From the NCBI RefSeq assembly GCF_001884135.1, contig NZ_MAOC01000038.1:62001-126000 (forward strand): a DNA stretch of 64,000 nt, in the 5' to 3' direction. Shown in pieces: positions 7,069 to 16,787 of the stretch. Under the pieces are notes generated by a model. It worked only from the letters and a program-made list of their open reading frames with translations, was not told the origin of the DNA and searched no databases. Both the position numbers and the translations under genes were made by a program. This stretch comes from Bacillus nitratireducens (GTDB taxonomy: Bacteria > Bacillota > Bacilli > Bacillales > Bacillaceae_G). The stretch's first letter is position 1. The number at the start of each line of letters is the position of its first letter.

Positions 7069-8616
7069 TTAAAAAGTGCCCTTTTTGTGTGACTGAATTT
7101 TCACCCTCAGGTTTCCAATTATACTTTTAACAATTCCAAATAAATACTTAAATTCATCTGTCTTATAAAAAACAAATACATAAATAGCATTTGGAATTAT
7201 TAAACAAATCATCCCTCTTAATATTAATTCTAGTAATCCATTATACGGAATAAGACCACATATTAAACTTGTGATAACACAAGCTCCTAACCCTATCATC
7301 ACATAGTAAGTATATTTTAAAAAATAATCTCTAACCGGTTTACGGAATACTTTCTTATATACTAAATAAGGAGCAATCCAAAATGGAACCACTAGTGTAC
7401 TTATAAGTGTTCCAATAAAAACACCTGTTATGCCCATATATTGCACCAAGACAATAGAAGCCACCAGATTCACGGCAGCCTCTAAAAAGGGCGCATACCT
7501 ATCTTCATGAAAAATCCCTGATGTTGTCTTGACCATAGATATAGAACGTCTCATTCCTGATACATAAAAATTTATCATTAATATAATTAATACACTTATA
7601 TCCATAATAAATTTCGAACCAATCCATAAAGTAATAAAGGGTTGCATTATAATATATAAAAATATGGAAAAAAATGAGTATATCCAAAAATTACAAAGCA
7701 TAGTAATCTTAAATATGCTATAAATTTTTTCATCGCTTTCTTTTGCAACCAAATTCCCTACACTATGATTTATATTATCAAAGATTTGATTTATAAAAGT
7801 TCTACAAATGTTAATTAACATATAATAATTTGAATACAATCCAACAGCTGTAACACTGACAAAAGACGCAATTAACATGTTATCAGTACCAAAGACAATA
7901 TATCCGCCTATATTATGTAACACTAAAGCCTTTACATTTTTAACAATATTACTTTTGGTTTCACTATCTAATTTGCTTGCTGCTTTATTTTTTAAAAATG
8001 GGTACATCTTATCTACCAATATAGCCAAGAACGCAGAGGTACTGATTGTTATAATAATATCGATTATTAGATATAAAATATAACTATGCGTAAAGTATAA
8101 AATTCCTATTTTAATGCAAGTAGATATAATAGATGAGATAGAATAAATCCCTGTAACAATATATCCCTTTTGACAAACATTTAAAAATGAGGTTTTATAA
8201 GAAAATAGATAAGATGAAGCTGTATTAATTAAAAATATAATATAAATAAAATGAATATTGTCTACCTTTGCATCTTTAGCGATATATCCAAGAAAAGGTG
8301 ACAAAAGTAATCCTAGTAACAATACTATTAAAGCTATTGCCATATATGCCTTTCTATAAAAATTCATAAGCATATTGATTCTATCCTGATTATTTTCTGC
8401 CACTGGTTTATATAGATTATATATGATAGCAGATCCTATTCCTGCTTCAGCTAAAGATAACATTCCTAATATATTAGTAAATAATCCATTTACCCCCAGA
8501 TACTCAACACCTAAATAAGTAATAAATATGGTTCTGGAAGCAAAACTTAGTAACGTAATAATAACTTGACTGCCTATACCGGCTGATATATTAATTATTG
8601 AATTTTTAACTCTCAT
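7069..8616 (-). CDS. Wzx-type polysaccharide flippase
   Basis: A hydrophobic protein of 515 aa with about 12-14 membrane segments spread over its length, starting MRVKNSIINISAGIGSQVI as many oligosaccharide flippases do (EpsK position in B. subtilis eps). It would move the undecaprenyl-linked repeat unit to the outer face of the membrane for EpsG to polymerise. ATG at 8616 has GGGAGG five bases upstream; the frame extends to 8628 only over that ribosome site. Codon use is strongly AT-rich, like the rest of the interior of the locus. Confidence 0.85.
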   Translation of the reverse strand: MRVKNSIINISAGIGSQVIITLLSFASRTIFITYLGVEYLGVNGLFTNILGMLSLAEAGIGSAIIYNLYKPVAENNQDRINMLMNFYRKAYMAIALIVLLLGLLLSPFLGYIAKDAKVDNIHFIYIIFLINTASSYLFSYKTSFLNVCQKGYIVTGIYSISSIISTCIKIGILYFTHSYILYLIIDIIITISTSAFLAILVDKMYPFLKNKAASKLDSETKSNIVKNVKALVLHNIGGYIVFGTDNMLIASFVSVTAVGLYSNYYMLINICRTFINQIFDNINHSVGNLVAKESDEKIYSIFKITMLCNFWIYSFFSIFLYIIMQPFITLWIGSKFIMDISVLIILMINFYVSGMRRSISMVKTTSGIFHEDRYAPFLEAAVNLVASIVLVQYMGITGVFIGTLISTLVVPFWIAPYLVYKKVFRKPVRDYFLKYTYYVMIGLGACVITSLICGLIPYNGLLELILRGMICLIIPNAIYVFVFYKTDEFKYLFGIVKSIIGNLRVKIQSHKKGTF

Positions 8617-8664
8617 TTTTCCTCCCACTTCAGAAAGTATGAAAACACTTTCAACCCAAGAGCA

Positions 8665-9672
8665 TTACCTGATTTCTCTTTTATATGCTGCAACTATTAA
8701 AGGATACACTTTAAACTTTATTGCTAAATAATATATATACTCCTTAAAGTTATTGCATCGATATGAAAAACCAATTCCTTTTACACTATCTGAGAACATT
8801 TCATAATTCACTATTCTACGAAAAGCATTATTAACATCCACATTAGGGTCGCTTTTTAAATTATTAATCAAGAGTCTATATATGTGATTTATATAATAAT
8901 TAGCCATATCTTTTTTAAATTGCTTATCGTGTAGTAAACCAAATTCTTGTGAAAGTTGTCTTCTCATTTGATATTGTAAAACTAAACTGTTCTCTAAATT
9001 TGGTTTATACGGAACCCTCATTAAGCTATTTGGATTATTAATAGTATAAAAATAAAGAACTTCTGAGACTGCACATACCCTTTGTGAGTGCAATAAAAAC
9101 TCTAAATTAAAAATAACATCTTCTCCAATAAACACTTGTTCATTAAATCTGATGTTTTTTTCTTTTATAATGCTTAAATTGTATATATACCTCCATGCGA
9201 AGCATAGATCATTCTTGGAATGAACATTTGGAGAGCTCAGTATAAAATCTCTCCCGTTCATAACAGTATCTAATTTGAAGTTAGGAATAATACTATTATT
9301 ATTTGGAACAGTTTTGTATCCGCATATTACAGCATCACACTTTTCATCTTCCGCAATACCATATAACCTAGTAAAATAGTTTTCGCTTACCACATCATCG
9401 GGATCTATAAACACTATATACTTCCCTGTAGCAGCCTCGATCCCTGCATTCCTTGCGCTACTCACTCCTCCATTTTCTTTATAGATTACTTTAATTCTAT
9501 TATCCTTTTCTACATATTCTTCACATATTTCACCACATTTATCTGTTGAACCATCATTGACTAGAACTAATTCAATATTGACGAAAGGCTGTTTTAAAAC
9601 ACTTTCAATACATCTAGCTAACCATTTTTCCACATTATATATGGGAACAATAACACTTATTAATTCATGCAA
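8665..9672 (-). CDS. Family 2 glycosyltransferase
   Basis: A GT-A fold transferase of 335 aa: ISVIVPIYNVEKWL at the start, VLVNDGSTDKC (nucleotide binding), GVSSARNAGIEAA, and the metal-binding DPDD at about 90-95. It adds one sugar of the repeat unit in the cytoplasm; donor and acceptor cannot be read from sequence. TTG at 9672 is preferred because GAGGTG is six bases upstream. Similar in plan to the GT2 gene at 16788-17819. Confidence 0.85.
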   Translation of the reverse strand: MHELISVIVPIYNVEKWLARCIESVLKQPFVNIELVLVNDGSTDKCGEICEEYVEKDNRIKVIYKENGGVSSARNAGIEAATGKYIVFIDPDDVVSENYFTRLYGIAEDEKCDAVICGYKTVPNNNSIIPNFKLDTVMNGRDFILSSPNVHSKNDLCFAWRYIYNLSIIKEKNIRFNEQVFIGEDVIFNLEFLLHSQRVCAVSEVLYFYTINNPNSLMRVPYKPNLENSLVLQYQMRRQLSQEFGLLHDKQFKKDMANYYINHIYRLLINNLKSDPNVDVNNAFRRIVNYEMFSDSVKGIGFSYRCNNFKEYIYYLAIKFKVYPLIVAAYKREIR

Positions 9673-9715
9673 TCCTTTCACCTCTACATTACTTACATAA
9701 GTTAAACCCTCATGC

Positions 9716-10642
9716 CTATCTTATTACAGCTTTAATTTCGCTTAAATATTTCTCATCTTGAATATCGCCCACATTTTGTCCAGCACCTGCTTCACATACG
9801 TACTTATTTTCAATTTTGATTTTAGTTTTTGCTTGTCTTAAAAACCATTCGTATTCAATATCCACATGCCCTATATCAATTGCTTGATATCCCTCTTTAT
9901 ACAAATCATATGCTAATATAGTAGCAGTAGGCCCTATCGCTAATAGAATCAATTTAGATTTATTATTTTTTTTTGCTGCTGTTAAGATTTTATTGTAATG
10001 TAAGAATGCATGCTCCTCTGGTACTAAAATCCTTTCAATTGATTTAGCATTGTCAAACAGATCATTTCCAATACCTAATCTACTCTTACTACCCTCTATT
10101 AAAACTATATCCCTATCTTTCCATATTAATTTTAATAATATAAACCATTCTTTACATTTTGACTTATCTCGAAAGGGATAATAGAATCTCGATATAAAGG
10201 AATTATAATATATTTTTCCCTTCTTCAAGTCTTTATACCACTTTAATCTATATTTTGCAGTATGAAGACTCCAATAATCCTTTGGTTCATCTGCATATTT
10301 TGATAAATCTTGAAAAACATCCGGCAAACAAACTAAGAACTTCTCATCTTCACTTAGCAATATTTCTTTTAATCTTTTTGATAACAAATGATCAGCCCGT
10401 TGAAATGTTATATCTAGATTATGAATTAATTTAAATTCACCATCACCATACCTGGCTACGGAAGCTTTATCATGAATAATTTTTTTTAAAGTTTCATCTA
10501 TAGATTGAATTCTAGGGGGCTTGAAAAAGCACTTCGTGAATCGATCTTTTATGATAGTTAATCGATTCAAACTCTGAATTTTGATATCGATCAATTTATT
10601 CCAAATAAAAACTAACATACTTTTTATTTTTATTTGCACCAT
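9716..10642 (-). CDS. GT-D fold glycosyltransferase (SP_1767/DUF1792 type)
   Basis: A 308-aa protein whose core (about residues 45-300) resembles the GT-D family: SVARYGDGEFKL near the N-terminal end of the domain, then DVFQDL and a late ILLAIGPTATILAYDL followed by IDIGHVDIEYEW. In streptococci such enzymes transfer glucose during glycan extension on serine-rich proteins; in capsule loci they are assigned to repeat-unit assembly. Good ribosome site (AAAGGAG) before the ATG at 10642. Substrate unknown. Confidence 0.75.
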   Translation of the reverse strand: MVQIKIKSMLVFIWNKLIDIKIQSLNRLTIIKDRFTKCFFKPPRIQSIDETLKKIIHDKASVARYGDGEFKLIHNLDITFQRADHLLSKRLKEILLSEDEKFLVCLPDVFQDLSKYADEPKDYWSLHTAKYRLKWYKDLKKGKIYYNSFISRFYYPFRDKSKCKEWFILLKLIWKDRDIVLIEGSKSRLGIGNDLFDNAKSIERILVPEEHAFLHYNKILTAAKKNNKSKLILLAIGPTATILAYDLYKEGYQAIDIGHVDIEYEWFLRQAKTKIKIENKYVCEAGAGQNVGDIQDEKYLSEIKAVIR

Positions 10643-10770
10643 ACCAAGCTCCTTTCTAATACTTTTCTCGATAGAGCATTAGATTATCTTTCCTCTTTTT
10701 CTTAAGAAAATTACTCTTATCCCTCTATTCACATCTTACATACTATTTATTCTTATTATTTTCCAATTTT

Positions 10771-11937
10771 TCAACTAGCCTTTTTTCTCAATGAAACATC
10801 GCCTCTAGAATTTTTAGTGGCAAGTTTCCGGCCTATTTTTATTGATGGAATTTCAATAAATTTATAACATAAGACCGACACAACCATAGTAAATAAGAAA
10901 GAAATTAATAAAATTAAAGGCACTGATATCTTTCCATAGAAAATATGAACTGTTGTTAATAGAACAATTGGATGTACTAAATAAAGACTATATGATATTT
11001 CCCCTATAAATTGTACTGGTTTAATCAGTAATAATTTAGAAAATAGTTTTGAACTTAGAGCGGATAGAATAATTAAAACTGCACCAAAGCATATATACCA
11101 ATCGATGATAATAAGATACAAATCATAATCGATTTCACCAATTAGTTTGGAAAGTAACATAAATGGGATACGGGGATAGCTAAAAAATAAAAGACCTAAA
11201 GGCAATAATATATATTTTACTTTTGAATTAATAATTTTACTCACTAAATATTCTCTGTTTTTGGCTAGTAGTGCACCAATAATAAACATTGAGCTATAAT
11301 GTAATGTGATAAAGTAATTGGTGGATACTGGCATATTAAATTCGCTTGGAATGTTCTTCATTAATAAATAACCAATAACTGATAAAAACATCGCTATCCC
11401 AATACTTACTTTCCAGTTTACTCTAAGTAAAAGAAAAATAATTAAAGGAAACACTATGGAAATTCGCATCTCGTGAACTAATGACCAAATCACCATAATA
11501 AACGCATCAGAATTAAATTCTCTCAAGAATAAAATATGATCTATTACTCTATTAAAAGAAACTTCTATGTTCCATGAACCCCATTGTACCAAACCAGGAA
11601 TGGTACCAATTTTAGAATGAATCCCCAATTTAATTCCTATTGCAATAAAAAGAATCATAATATAAGGAATGTAAATCCTACAAACTCTTTTAATAAGATA
11701 CTTTAAATAATTAAATTCCGTCCCTTTATAAAAAGGCAAGGATAGAACAAATCCACTTAACACAAAAAATATAATAACAGCCGAATGACCTTGCCATAAT
11801 ATAGAAAAATAGGTCCCAAATGTTGAATACATTACCTTTTTACCTAATATCGGAAATAATGCTAAGAAGTGCCCTAATAGAACAATGATTGCAGCAATAC
11901 CCCGAAGGGAATCCAATTCTTTATAACGTCCCGTCAT
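10771..11937 (-). CDS. Membrane O-acyltransferase (acyltransferase 3 family)
   Basis: A 388-aa integral membrane protein with about ten membrane segments. The N-terminal ELDSLRGIAAIIVLLGHF holds the family's essential Arg and His; FFVLSGFVLSLPFY and the late SYSLYLVHPIVLL are also typical. Family members (OafA-like) acetylate sugars of surface polysaccharides or lipid-linked intermediates. In this locus it most likely decorates the exopolysaccharide. GAGGGA lies before the ATG. The acyl group and target are inferred. Confidence 0.85.
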   Translation of the reverse strand: MTGRYKELDSLRGIAAIIVLLGHFLALFPILGKKVMYSTFGTYFSILWQGHSAVIIFFVLSGFVLSLPFYKGTEFNYLKYLIKRVCRIYIPYIMILFIAIGIKLGIHSKIGTIPGLVQWGSWNIEVSFNRVIDHILFLREFNSDAFIMVIWSLVHEMRISIVFPLIIFLLLRVNWKVSIGIAMFLSVIGYLLMKNIPSEFNMPVSTNYFITLHYSSMFIIGALLAKNREYLVSKIINSKVKYILLPLGLLFFSYPRIPFMLLSKLIGEIDYDLYLIIIDWYICFGAVLIILSALSSKLFSKLLLIKPVQFIGEISYSLYLVHPIVLLTTVHIFYGKISVPLILLISFLFTMVVSVLCYKFIEIPSIKIGRKLATKNSRGDVSLRKKAS

Positions 11938-12009
11938 AATTCTTCCCTCTGTTCTAAAATAAAATTTATTAATCTTACTATTGAAATTTAGTCATCTTTA
12001 TAAGGATGA

Positions 12010-13191
12010 CTAAATTTTATAATTATTACGTAAATTAATTAATCTAATACAAAACCCTTGTGTGAATGGCAAGATATCGAATAACGTAGAATATACACCT
12101 ATATCCTTCGTATCACCTTGAGAGAAGTCGACCGCTCCGTTTCTTCTTGTCACTCCCATCAAATAACCGATAGCTTTATCTGCACTTTCCAAACATTCCT
12201 TTGAAATATCTTCTATCTTTGCTGCATTTAACATAAACCATCCCAGTGTGGATGTAGCGGAAGAATCTGGTCCGCATTCGTTCCTGGTTACAGTCCAATT
12301 CCAATTGCCTTGTTGTTGAAATTTCATCGTAGCTTTTGCAAATTTACGTACACTTTCTTCTAATACAGGTTTATAGCTGTTGTTTTCTGGTAATTCATTC
12401 CACGTATCTATAAGACCTATAGCAAACCATCCAAGACCTCTTCCCCAGCCATATAAACCTAGAGGAACTTTATCTTCTAATCTATAAGCATGACATGGTA
12501 TATGACTTAAGTTTAACATTCCATATGTTTCATATTCTTTAATCTGCTTTACAGCCAAATCTATACACTCACTTTTGTTATACCTAATGCCGTAAGTCAC
12601 TAAAAATGGACATATGAAACCTATGGTATCTACATAGCGATACCCTTTCATAAACTTCCTATATTCTATTGTACCATCTTCACCTAAATGCTCTTGTATC
12701 ATTTCCCAAGTAGCATCCAAGGCTTTTTTATATTTATCTATATCCTCAAAATCCAGCTTCATGATCGCATAAGCAAGTATTGCCCCATCTACATACTGAG
12801 GTTTGTGCGCCCACTGACCATTATGATCAAATTTAGAGTTCAAAAACTTCGTAATTTCATGTTTCACTGCTTTGTCATCGTTATATTTCAGGTATTCAGA
12901 CAACCCTAATAGTAAAGATGCTTCTTGCCAATGCTGTATAGCACTTTTCGTATAATTTCCTTTCAACATATCAATTGCTATTAATCTTGTGTTATCAGTT
13001 ACCTTAATCTTTGGTGTTTTATTTAGCCACTTAACACCTATATGAGTGATTGACTGATTCCATAAGCTTTTATCCGTATATCTTCCTATTTTTATTCTTC
13101 CCAACCAATTCTTTCCTATAGGAATGAAATCAATCACTACAATAATTGCGATTACAGCAAGTAACACAAAGCACGCTGCCTGTATAACCAT
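12010..13191 (-). CDS. Membrane-anchored GH88/GH105-type unsaturated uronyl hydrolase
   Basis: A protein of 393 aa. Residues 1-25 form a hydrophobic anchor or uncleaved signal; the rest is an (alpha/alpha)6 barrel protein of the YteR/GH88 kind, with YVDTIGFICPFL and GWGRGLGWFAIGLIDTW as recognisable landmarks. Family members remove unsaturated uronic acids from the ends of oligosaccharides made by polysaccharide lyases. Placement inside the eps operon suggests a role in trimming or remodelling the cell's own polymer; this is inference. AAAGGA lies before the ATG at 13191. Confidence 0.72.
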   Translation of the reverse strand: MVIQAACFVLLAVIAIIVVIDFIPIGKNWLGRIKIGRYTDKSLWNQSITHIGVKWLNKTPKIKVTDNTRLIAIDMLKGNYTKSAIQHWQEASLLLGLSEYLKYNDDKAVKHEITKFLNSKFDHNGQWAHKPQYVDGAILAYAIMKLDFEDIDKYKKALDATWEMIQEHLGEDGTIEYRKFMKGYRYVDTIGFICPFLVTYGIRYNKSECIDLAVKQIKEYETYGMLNLSHIPCHAYRLEDKVPLGLYGWGRGLGWFAIGLIDTWNELPENNSYKPVLEESVRKFAKATMKFQQQGNWNWTVTRNECGPDSSATSTLGWFMLNAAKIEDISKECLESADKAIGYLMGVTRRNGAVDFSQGDTKDIGVYSTLFDILPFTQGFCIRLINLRNNYKI

Positions 13192-13211
13192 ATAATTATG
13201 TCCTTTCTATA

Positions 13212-14393
13212 CTACTCAAATAATGTATATAATTTTTTTATCTCCGACTCGGTTCCTAGCTCTTCATCTGATAAGTTCTTTATTAACTTATTTCTTAATT
13301 CTTCATTATGTATTAATTTCTTAATTCCCTCCGAAAGTGAGTGAGCATCCATGTCTATAATCAGCCCATTTTCTTCATTTTTAATTTGGTCTTTAGCTGT
13401 ACTGAAGTTTGTTACCACTATTGGTTTATGCAGTATTTTTGCTTCGTCTATTGCGATAGACTTTCCTTCGAACCTGGATGGTTGTACATATATATCTGCT
13501 TCTCTTATATACGGATAGGGATTTTCTTTCAGTCCTAACAGTAAAAAATAATCTTGAAGGTGATTTTCTTCTATCATTTTTTCTAACTTACCTCGCCCTT
13601 CCCCTTCTCCAATGATATACCACTTTATTTCATATCCATCTCCAACCAGATTCTTACAGGCTTCTATAGCCAAATCAAATCCCTTTTCATGACTTAACCT
13701 TCCTACAGAAACAAGCTTTACCCCTTTACGCTCTAGATCTATCTTTTCCTGTGACATTTTATTTATCGTACTTGGAGATACGATGTTATGAATAACACCT
13801 ATTTTGTCGTTATATATAGAAAATCTTTGTTTTAAAACATTGGCACATTCCTCAGACACCGTCACTATATGATCCAATGAACGAAAATAACCCCTATCAA
13901 TGTTAGGATCCATTCCTAATTTGTCATAATCAGTGTGTATAAAACCAATTTTCTTATTCGCATTTACTTTGTCTATACAAAAGTAAACTGGGTTCTTTTC
14001 TAAGTACCCAATCGCTACATCATACTTTTTACTTATATTCTGTAAAGATTTTGATAGATATCGCCATACTCTCTGTTCACAACGAGCCTTGTTTTTTTCA
14101 CTTTTAAATATGTAACCTGCACAAACCCTTGATAAGGCTATATCTAGTCTTCCTTGTCGCAAGCATTTCATGATAGCTGCTTTTATCGGCATATCAAACA
14201 ACTGATACTCAGGAGGTTCTTCTAATACATTCACTTGTTTAGGAATTTTATTAAGGAATAAACCTTCATGCTTAAATAAAAATAAATCCACATTATAGCG
14301 AGAGTAATCCATCGTATTCAACAGAGAGATTAATGACTTCTCCGCCCCACCGCAGTTCAAATTATTGATAACAAATAATACGTCTTTTTTCAT
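13212..14393 (-). CDS. Family 4 glycosyltransferase (paralogue 1 of 3)
   Basis: A GT-B fold, GT4-family transferase of 393 aa. N-terminal NNLNCGGAEKSLISLL, central VSVGRLSHEKGFDLAIEA (donor side), and IREADIYVQPSRFEGKSIA with the EX7E-type motif. It retains donor stereochemistry and acts on the cytoplasmic lipid-linked unit. It is clearly a duplicate of the next gene (14406-15596): the same order of motifs and many identical blocks, such as AKILHKPIVVTNF. ATG at 14393 has AAAGGTG upstream; the frame opens at 14402. Confidence 0.87.
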   Translation of the reverse strand: MKKDVLFVINNLNCGGAEKSLISLLNTMDYSRYNVDLFLFKHEGLFLNKIPKQVNVLEEPPEYQLFDMPIKAAIMKCLRQGRLDIALSRVCAGYIFKSEKNKARCEQRVWRYLSKSLQNISKKYDVAIGYLEKNPVYFCIDKVNANKKIGFIHTDYDKLGMDPNIDRGYFRSLDHIVTVSEECANVLKQRFSIYNDKIGVIHNIVSPSTINKMSQEKIDLERKGVKLVSVGRLSHEKGFDLAIEACKNLVGDGYEIKWYIIGEGEGRGKLEKMIEENHLQDYFLLLGLKENPYPYIREADIYVQPSRFEGKSIAIDEAKILHKPIVVTNFSTAKDQIKNEENGLIIDMDAHSLSEGIKKLIHNEELRNKLIKNLSDEELGTESEIKKLYTLFE

Positions 14394-14405
14394 AATAATC
14401 ACCTT

Positions 14406-15596
14406 TTAAAGAATTCCGTAGAGCTTATTTATTTCTTTTTCGGTTCCTAACTTTTCTGTAGATAAATTATTTACGATTCTTTCCCTTAATTCTATATCTT
14501 TGATAAGCCTTTCAATTTCAGTTGCTATTCCTTCTTCAGACATCTCAGCAATAATTCCGTTTATTCCATGATTTATTTGATCTTTTGCAGTTTCAAAGTT
14601 AGTCACCACTATCGGTTTATGCAATATTTTTGCTTCATCAATTGCTATAGACTTACCTTCATACCTAGATGGTTGCACATATATATCTGCTTTTCGTATA
14701 TAAGGATAGGGATTTTCTCGAACCCCCAAAATTGTAAAATGGTTTGATAGATGATGATCTTCTATTAAACGTTCTAATGCATCTTTTTCATTTCCATCCC
14801 CTAATACGTACCAATTTATCTTGTATCCTTTTTCAAGAAGTAACTTGCAAGATTTCACTGCTAAATCTAAACCCTTTTCATGACTTAATCTGGCGACAGT
14901 AATAATATTGGTATAATGTCTATCAAACAAACTGTCATCTTCTATATCTTCTTTAGATAAATCATATATAACGCCAGGAGCTACTATATTATATATAATC
15001 GTAACTTTATTTTTTAGTTGTGGAAAATTTTCTTGTAACGATTTTGCACACTCTTCTGAAACCGTTATTAGATTATCTAGTTGTTCAAAATATGAGTTAT
15101 CGAACTGGCAATCCATACCTGAATTCGAGTAGTTTGTATGTATCCATCCAGCCTTTTTTTTGGCATTGACCTTATCAACTACGAAGTATATTGAAGACTT
15201 TTCAAGATAGCCTATCGCTGCATCATACTCTTTTTCTAACACTTCAAATGACTTACTTTGATATTCCCATGTATACTGTTCTGAAATTGCAGCTTCCTTT
15301 ATCAATCTATTTTTAATAGTGAACATCAATCTTGAATATGCTAAATCAATTTGTCCATTCTTTAAAAAGCCCATTATTGAATTTTTAAGGCTAGATGCAA
15401 ATATTTTATAATCACTTGGCAGATCTAATATATTTACCTCTCTTGGTATCGAATTTATGAATATTCCTGTTTTATTAAACAAAAATAAATCTACATCATA
15501 TAAACTGTAATCTATCTGAGATAGTAAATTTATCAAGCTTTTTTCTCCACCACCAGCAGATAAACTAGGCATAACAAATAGTAGTTTTTTTTTCAT
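14406..15596 (-). CDS. Family 4 glycosyltransferase (paralogue 2 of 3)
   Basis: A GT4 transferase of 396 aa: MPSLSAGGGEKSLINLL, TVARLSHEKGLDLAVKS, and IRKADIYVQPSRYEGKSIA. Block identity with paralogue 1 extends through the C-terminal half (AIDEAKILHKPIVVTNF in both), pointing to a local tandem duplication followed by divergence of the acceptor-binding N-terminal half. ATG at 15596 has TGGGG six bases upstream; an extension to 15608 would overlap this site. It ends 12 bases before paralogue 1. Confidence 0.87.
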   Translation of the reverse strand: MKKKLLFVMPSLSAGGGEKSLINLLSQIDYSLYDVDLFLFNKTGIFINSIPREVNILDLPSDYKIFASSLKNSIMGFLKNGQIDLAYSRLMFTIKNRLIKEAAISEQYTWEYQSKSFEVLEKEYDAAIGYLEKSSIYFVVDKVNAKKKAGWIHTNYSNSGMDCQFDNSYFEQLDNLITVSEECAKSLQENFPQLKNKVTIIYNIVAPGVIYDLSKEDIEDDSLFDRHYTNIITVARLSHEKGLDLAVKSCKLLLEKGYKINWYVLGDGNEKDALERLIEDHHLSNHFTILGVRENPYPYIRKADIYVQPSRYEGKSIAIDEAKILHKPIVVTNFETAKDQINHGINGIIAEMSEEGIATEIERLIKDIELRERIVNNLSTEKLGTEKEINKLYGIL

Positions 15597-15609
15597 AATG
15601 TACCCCAAA

Positions 15610-16770
15610 TTACTTAGACAATTCTTTCAAATATTCTACTGCTTTGTAAGACATTTTCTTTATATTAGGTATAGATTGTCGTAGCTTTTGCCTTATCTCC
15701 TCTTCCTCTCGTACCATCTCATCAAATCTTGCTTTTAATTTATTACTATCAGATATCTCCTCTATATCTAAAACTAATTTTTCTTCCCCAAATATATCTT
15801 TAGATATCCCTTTGGACTTTACACTATATCCCAATACCATAGTCGGAATAAAACTAGAGTAAGCAGCTATAGTTGCATGCGTTCGAGCTCCTATAAAGAA
15901 ACGCATTCTAGCTATATACCCCTTATACTGTATTGCATTTAAGTTATCTGGTAACAGAATCACTCTGCCTGTGTCCTTAAATTCTTTGTAATATTTGTAG
16001 AGAACTTCGTAATCATTGTTCCCATCTTCAATAACGTGAGGTGTAAGAGCAATCGTCATATCTGTCGTATTTAATATATGATTAATTAACTCTCTTACCG
16101 CAACTTGAGAATTCTCATTTCTATTCCATACAAGCGGGCTAAAATTAAGACCCATTGTATTTCCTTCCTGCCATCCATTAGGCAACTCCAATTCTTCTTT
16201 TTCCATTGTAAATGCAGCATCAGCACACAATTGAACGTTATTTAATCCTTGTTTTTTTAACATATTATAGGTAAGACTTTCGCGTGCTAATATTAAATCA
16301 AAGAGCTTTAGATCTTCCAACTTTCTTTCAGACATATCCTCTTCTCCTATAGAACATCCCCATAGTACTAGCTTTTTCCCCTGCATTTTTACTCTTCTAT
16401 CAATCTCATACCACCCAGGTTGCTCTCCATAGCAATAATTATCCCCCCCGATAGATAAACATACATCGGAACTTTTTATATGCTTTATTATGTTATGATG
16501 AATTTTCCCTAATGCATAAGACTCATCGTTAAAGAGTTTCACTTTAACTGAGGACAATAACCAATCATATGAATATTTTTTCAGACTGCGGCTAGAACCA
16601 TCATATATATAATCTAACTTATTGATTACCTTATCTGTTTCAGGTCTATCTGATGCCAAACATACTTTTGCTCCATCTATTTTTTCTTTTATAATATTTG
16701 TAGAAGCTCGAACTATCGCTTCGCACCCTCTATTTAAACTGCCCCCATGGGCAAACATCATAAACTTCAC
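15610..16770 (-). CDS. Polysaccharide pyruvyl transferase family protein
   Basis: A protein of 386 aa with the features of the PS_pyruv_trans family (CsaB/WcaK/EpsI-O kind): N-terminal GGSLNRGCEAIVRAS, SIGGDNYCYGE, and C-terminal GARTHATIAAYSSFIPTM. These enzymes move pyruvate from phosphoenolpyruvate onto a sugar as a ketal, giving the polymer negative charge. B. subtilis eps also holds pyruvyltransferase genes. It lies among the glycosyltransferase genes with short spacers (13-17 bases), clearly in the same operon. Confidence 0.85.
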   Translation of the reverse strand: MKFMMFAHGGSLNRGCEAIVRASTNIIKEKIDGAKVCLASDRPETDKVINKLDYIYDGSSRSLKKYSYDWLLSSVKVKLFNDESYALGKIHHNIIKHIKSSDVCLSIGGDNYCYGEQPGWYEIDRRVKMQGKKLVLWGCSIGEEDMSERKLEDLKLFDLILARESLTYNMLKKQGLNNVQLCADAAFTMEKEELELPNGWQEGNTMGLNFSPLVWNRNENSQVAVRELINHILNTTDMTIALTPHVIEDGNNDYEVLYKYYKEFKDTGRVILLPDNLNAIQYKGYIARMRFFIGARTHATIAAYSSFIPTMVLGYSVKSKGISKDIFGEEKLVLDIEEISDSNKLKARFDEMVREEEEIRQKLRQSIPNIKKMSYKAVEYLKELSK

Positions 16771-16787
16771 ACTAAATTCCTCCAGTT

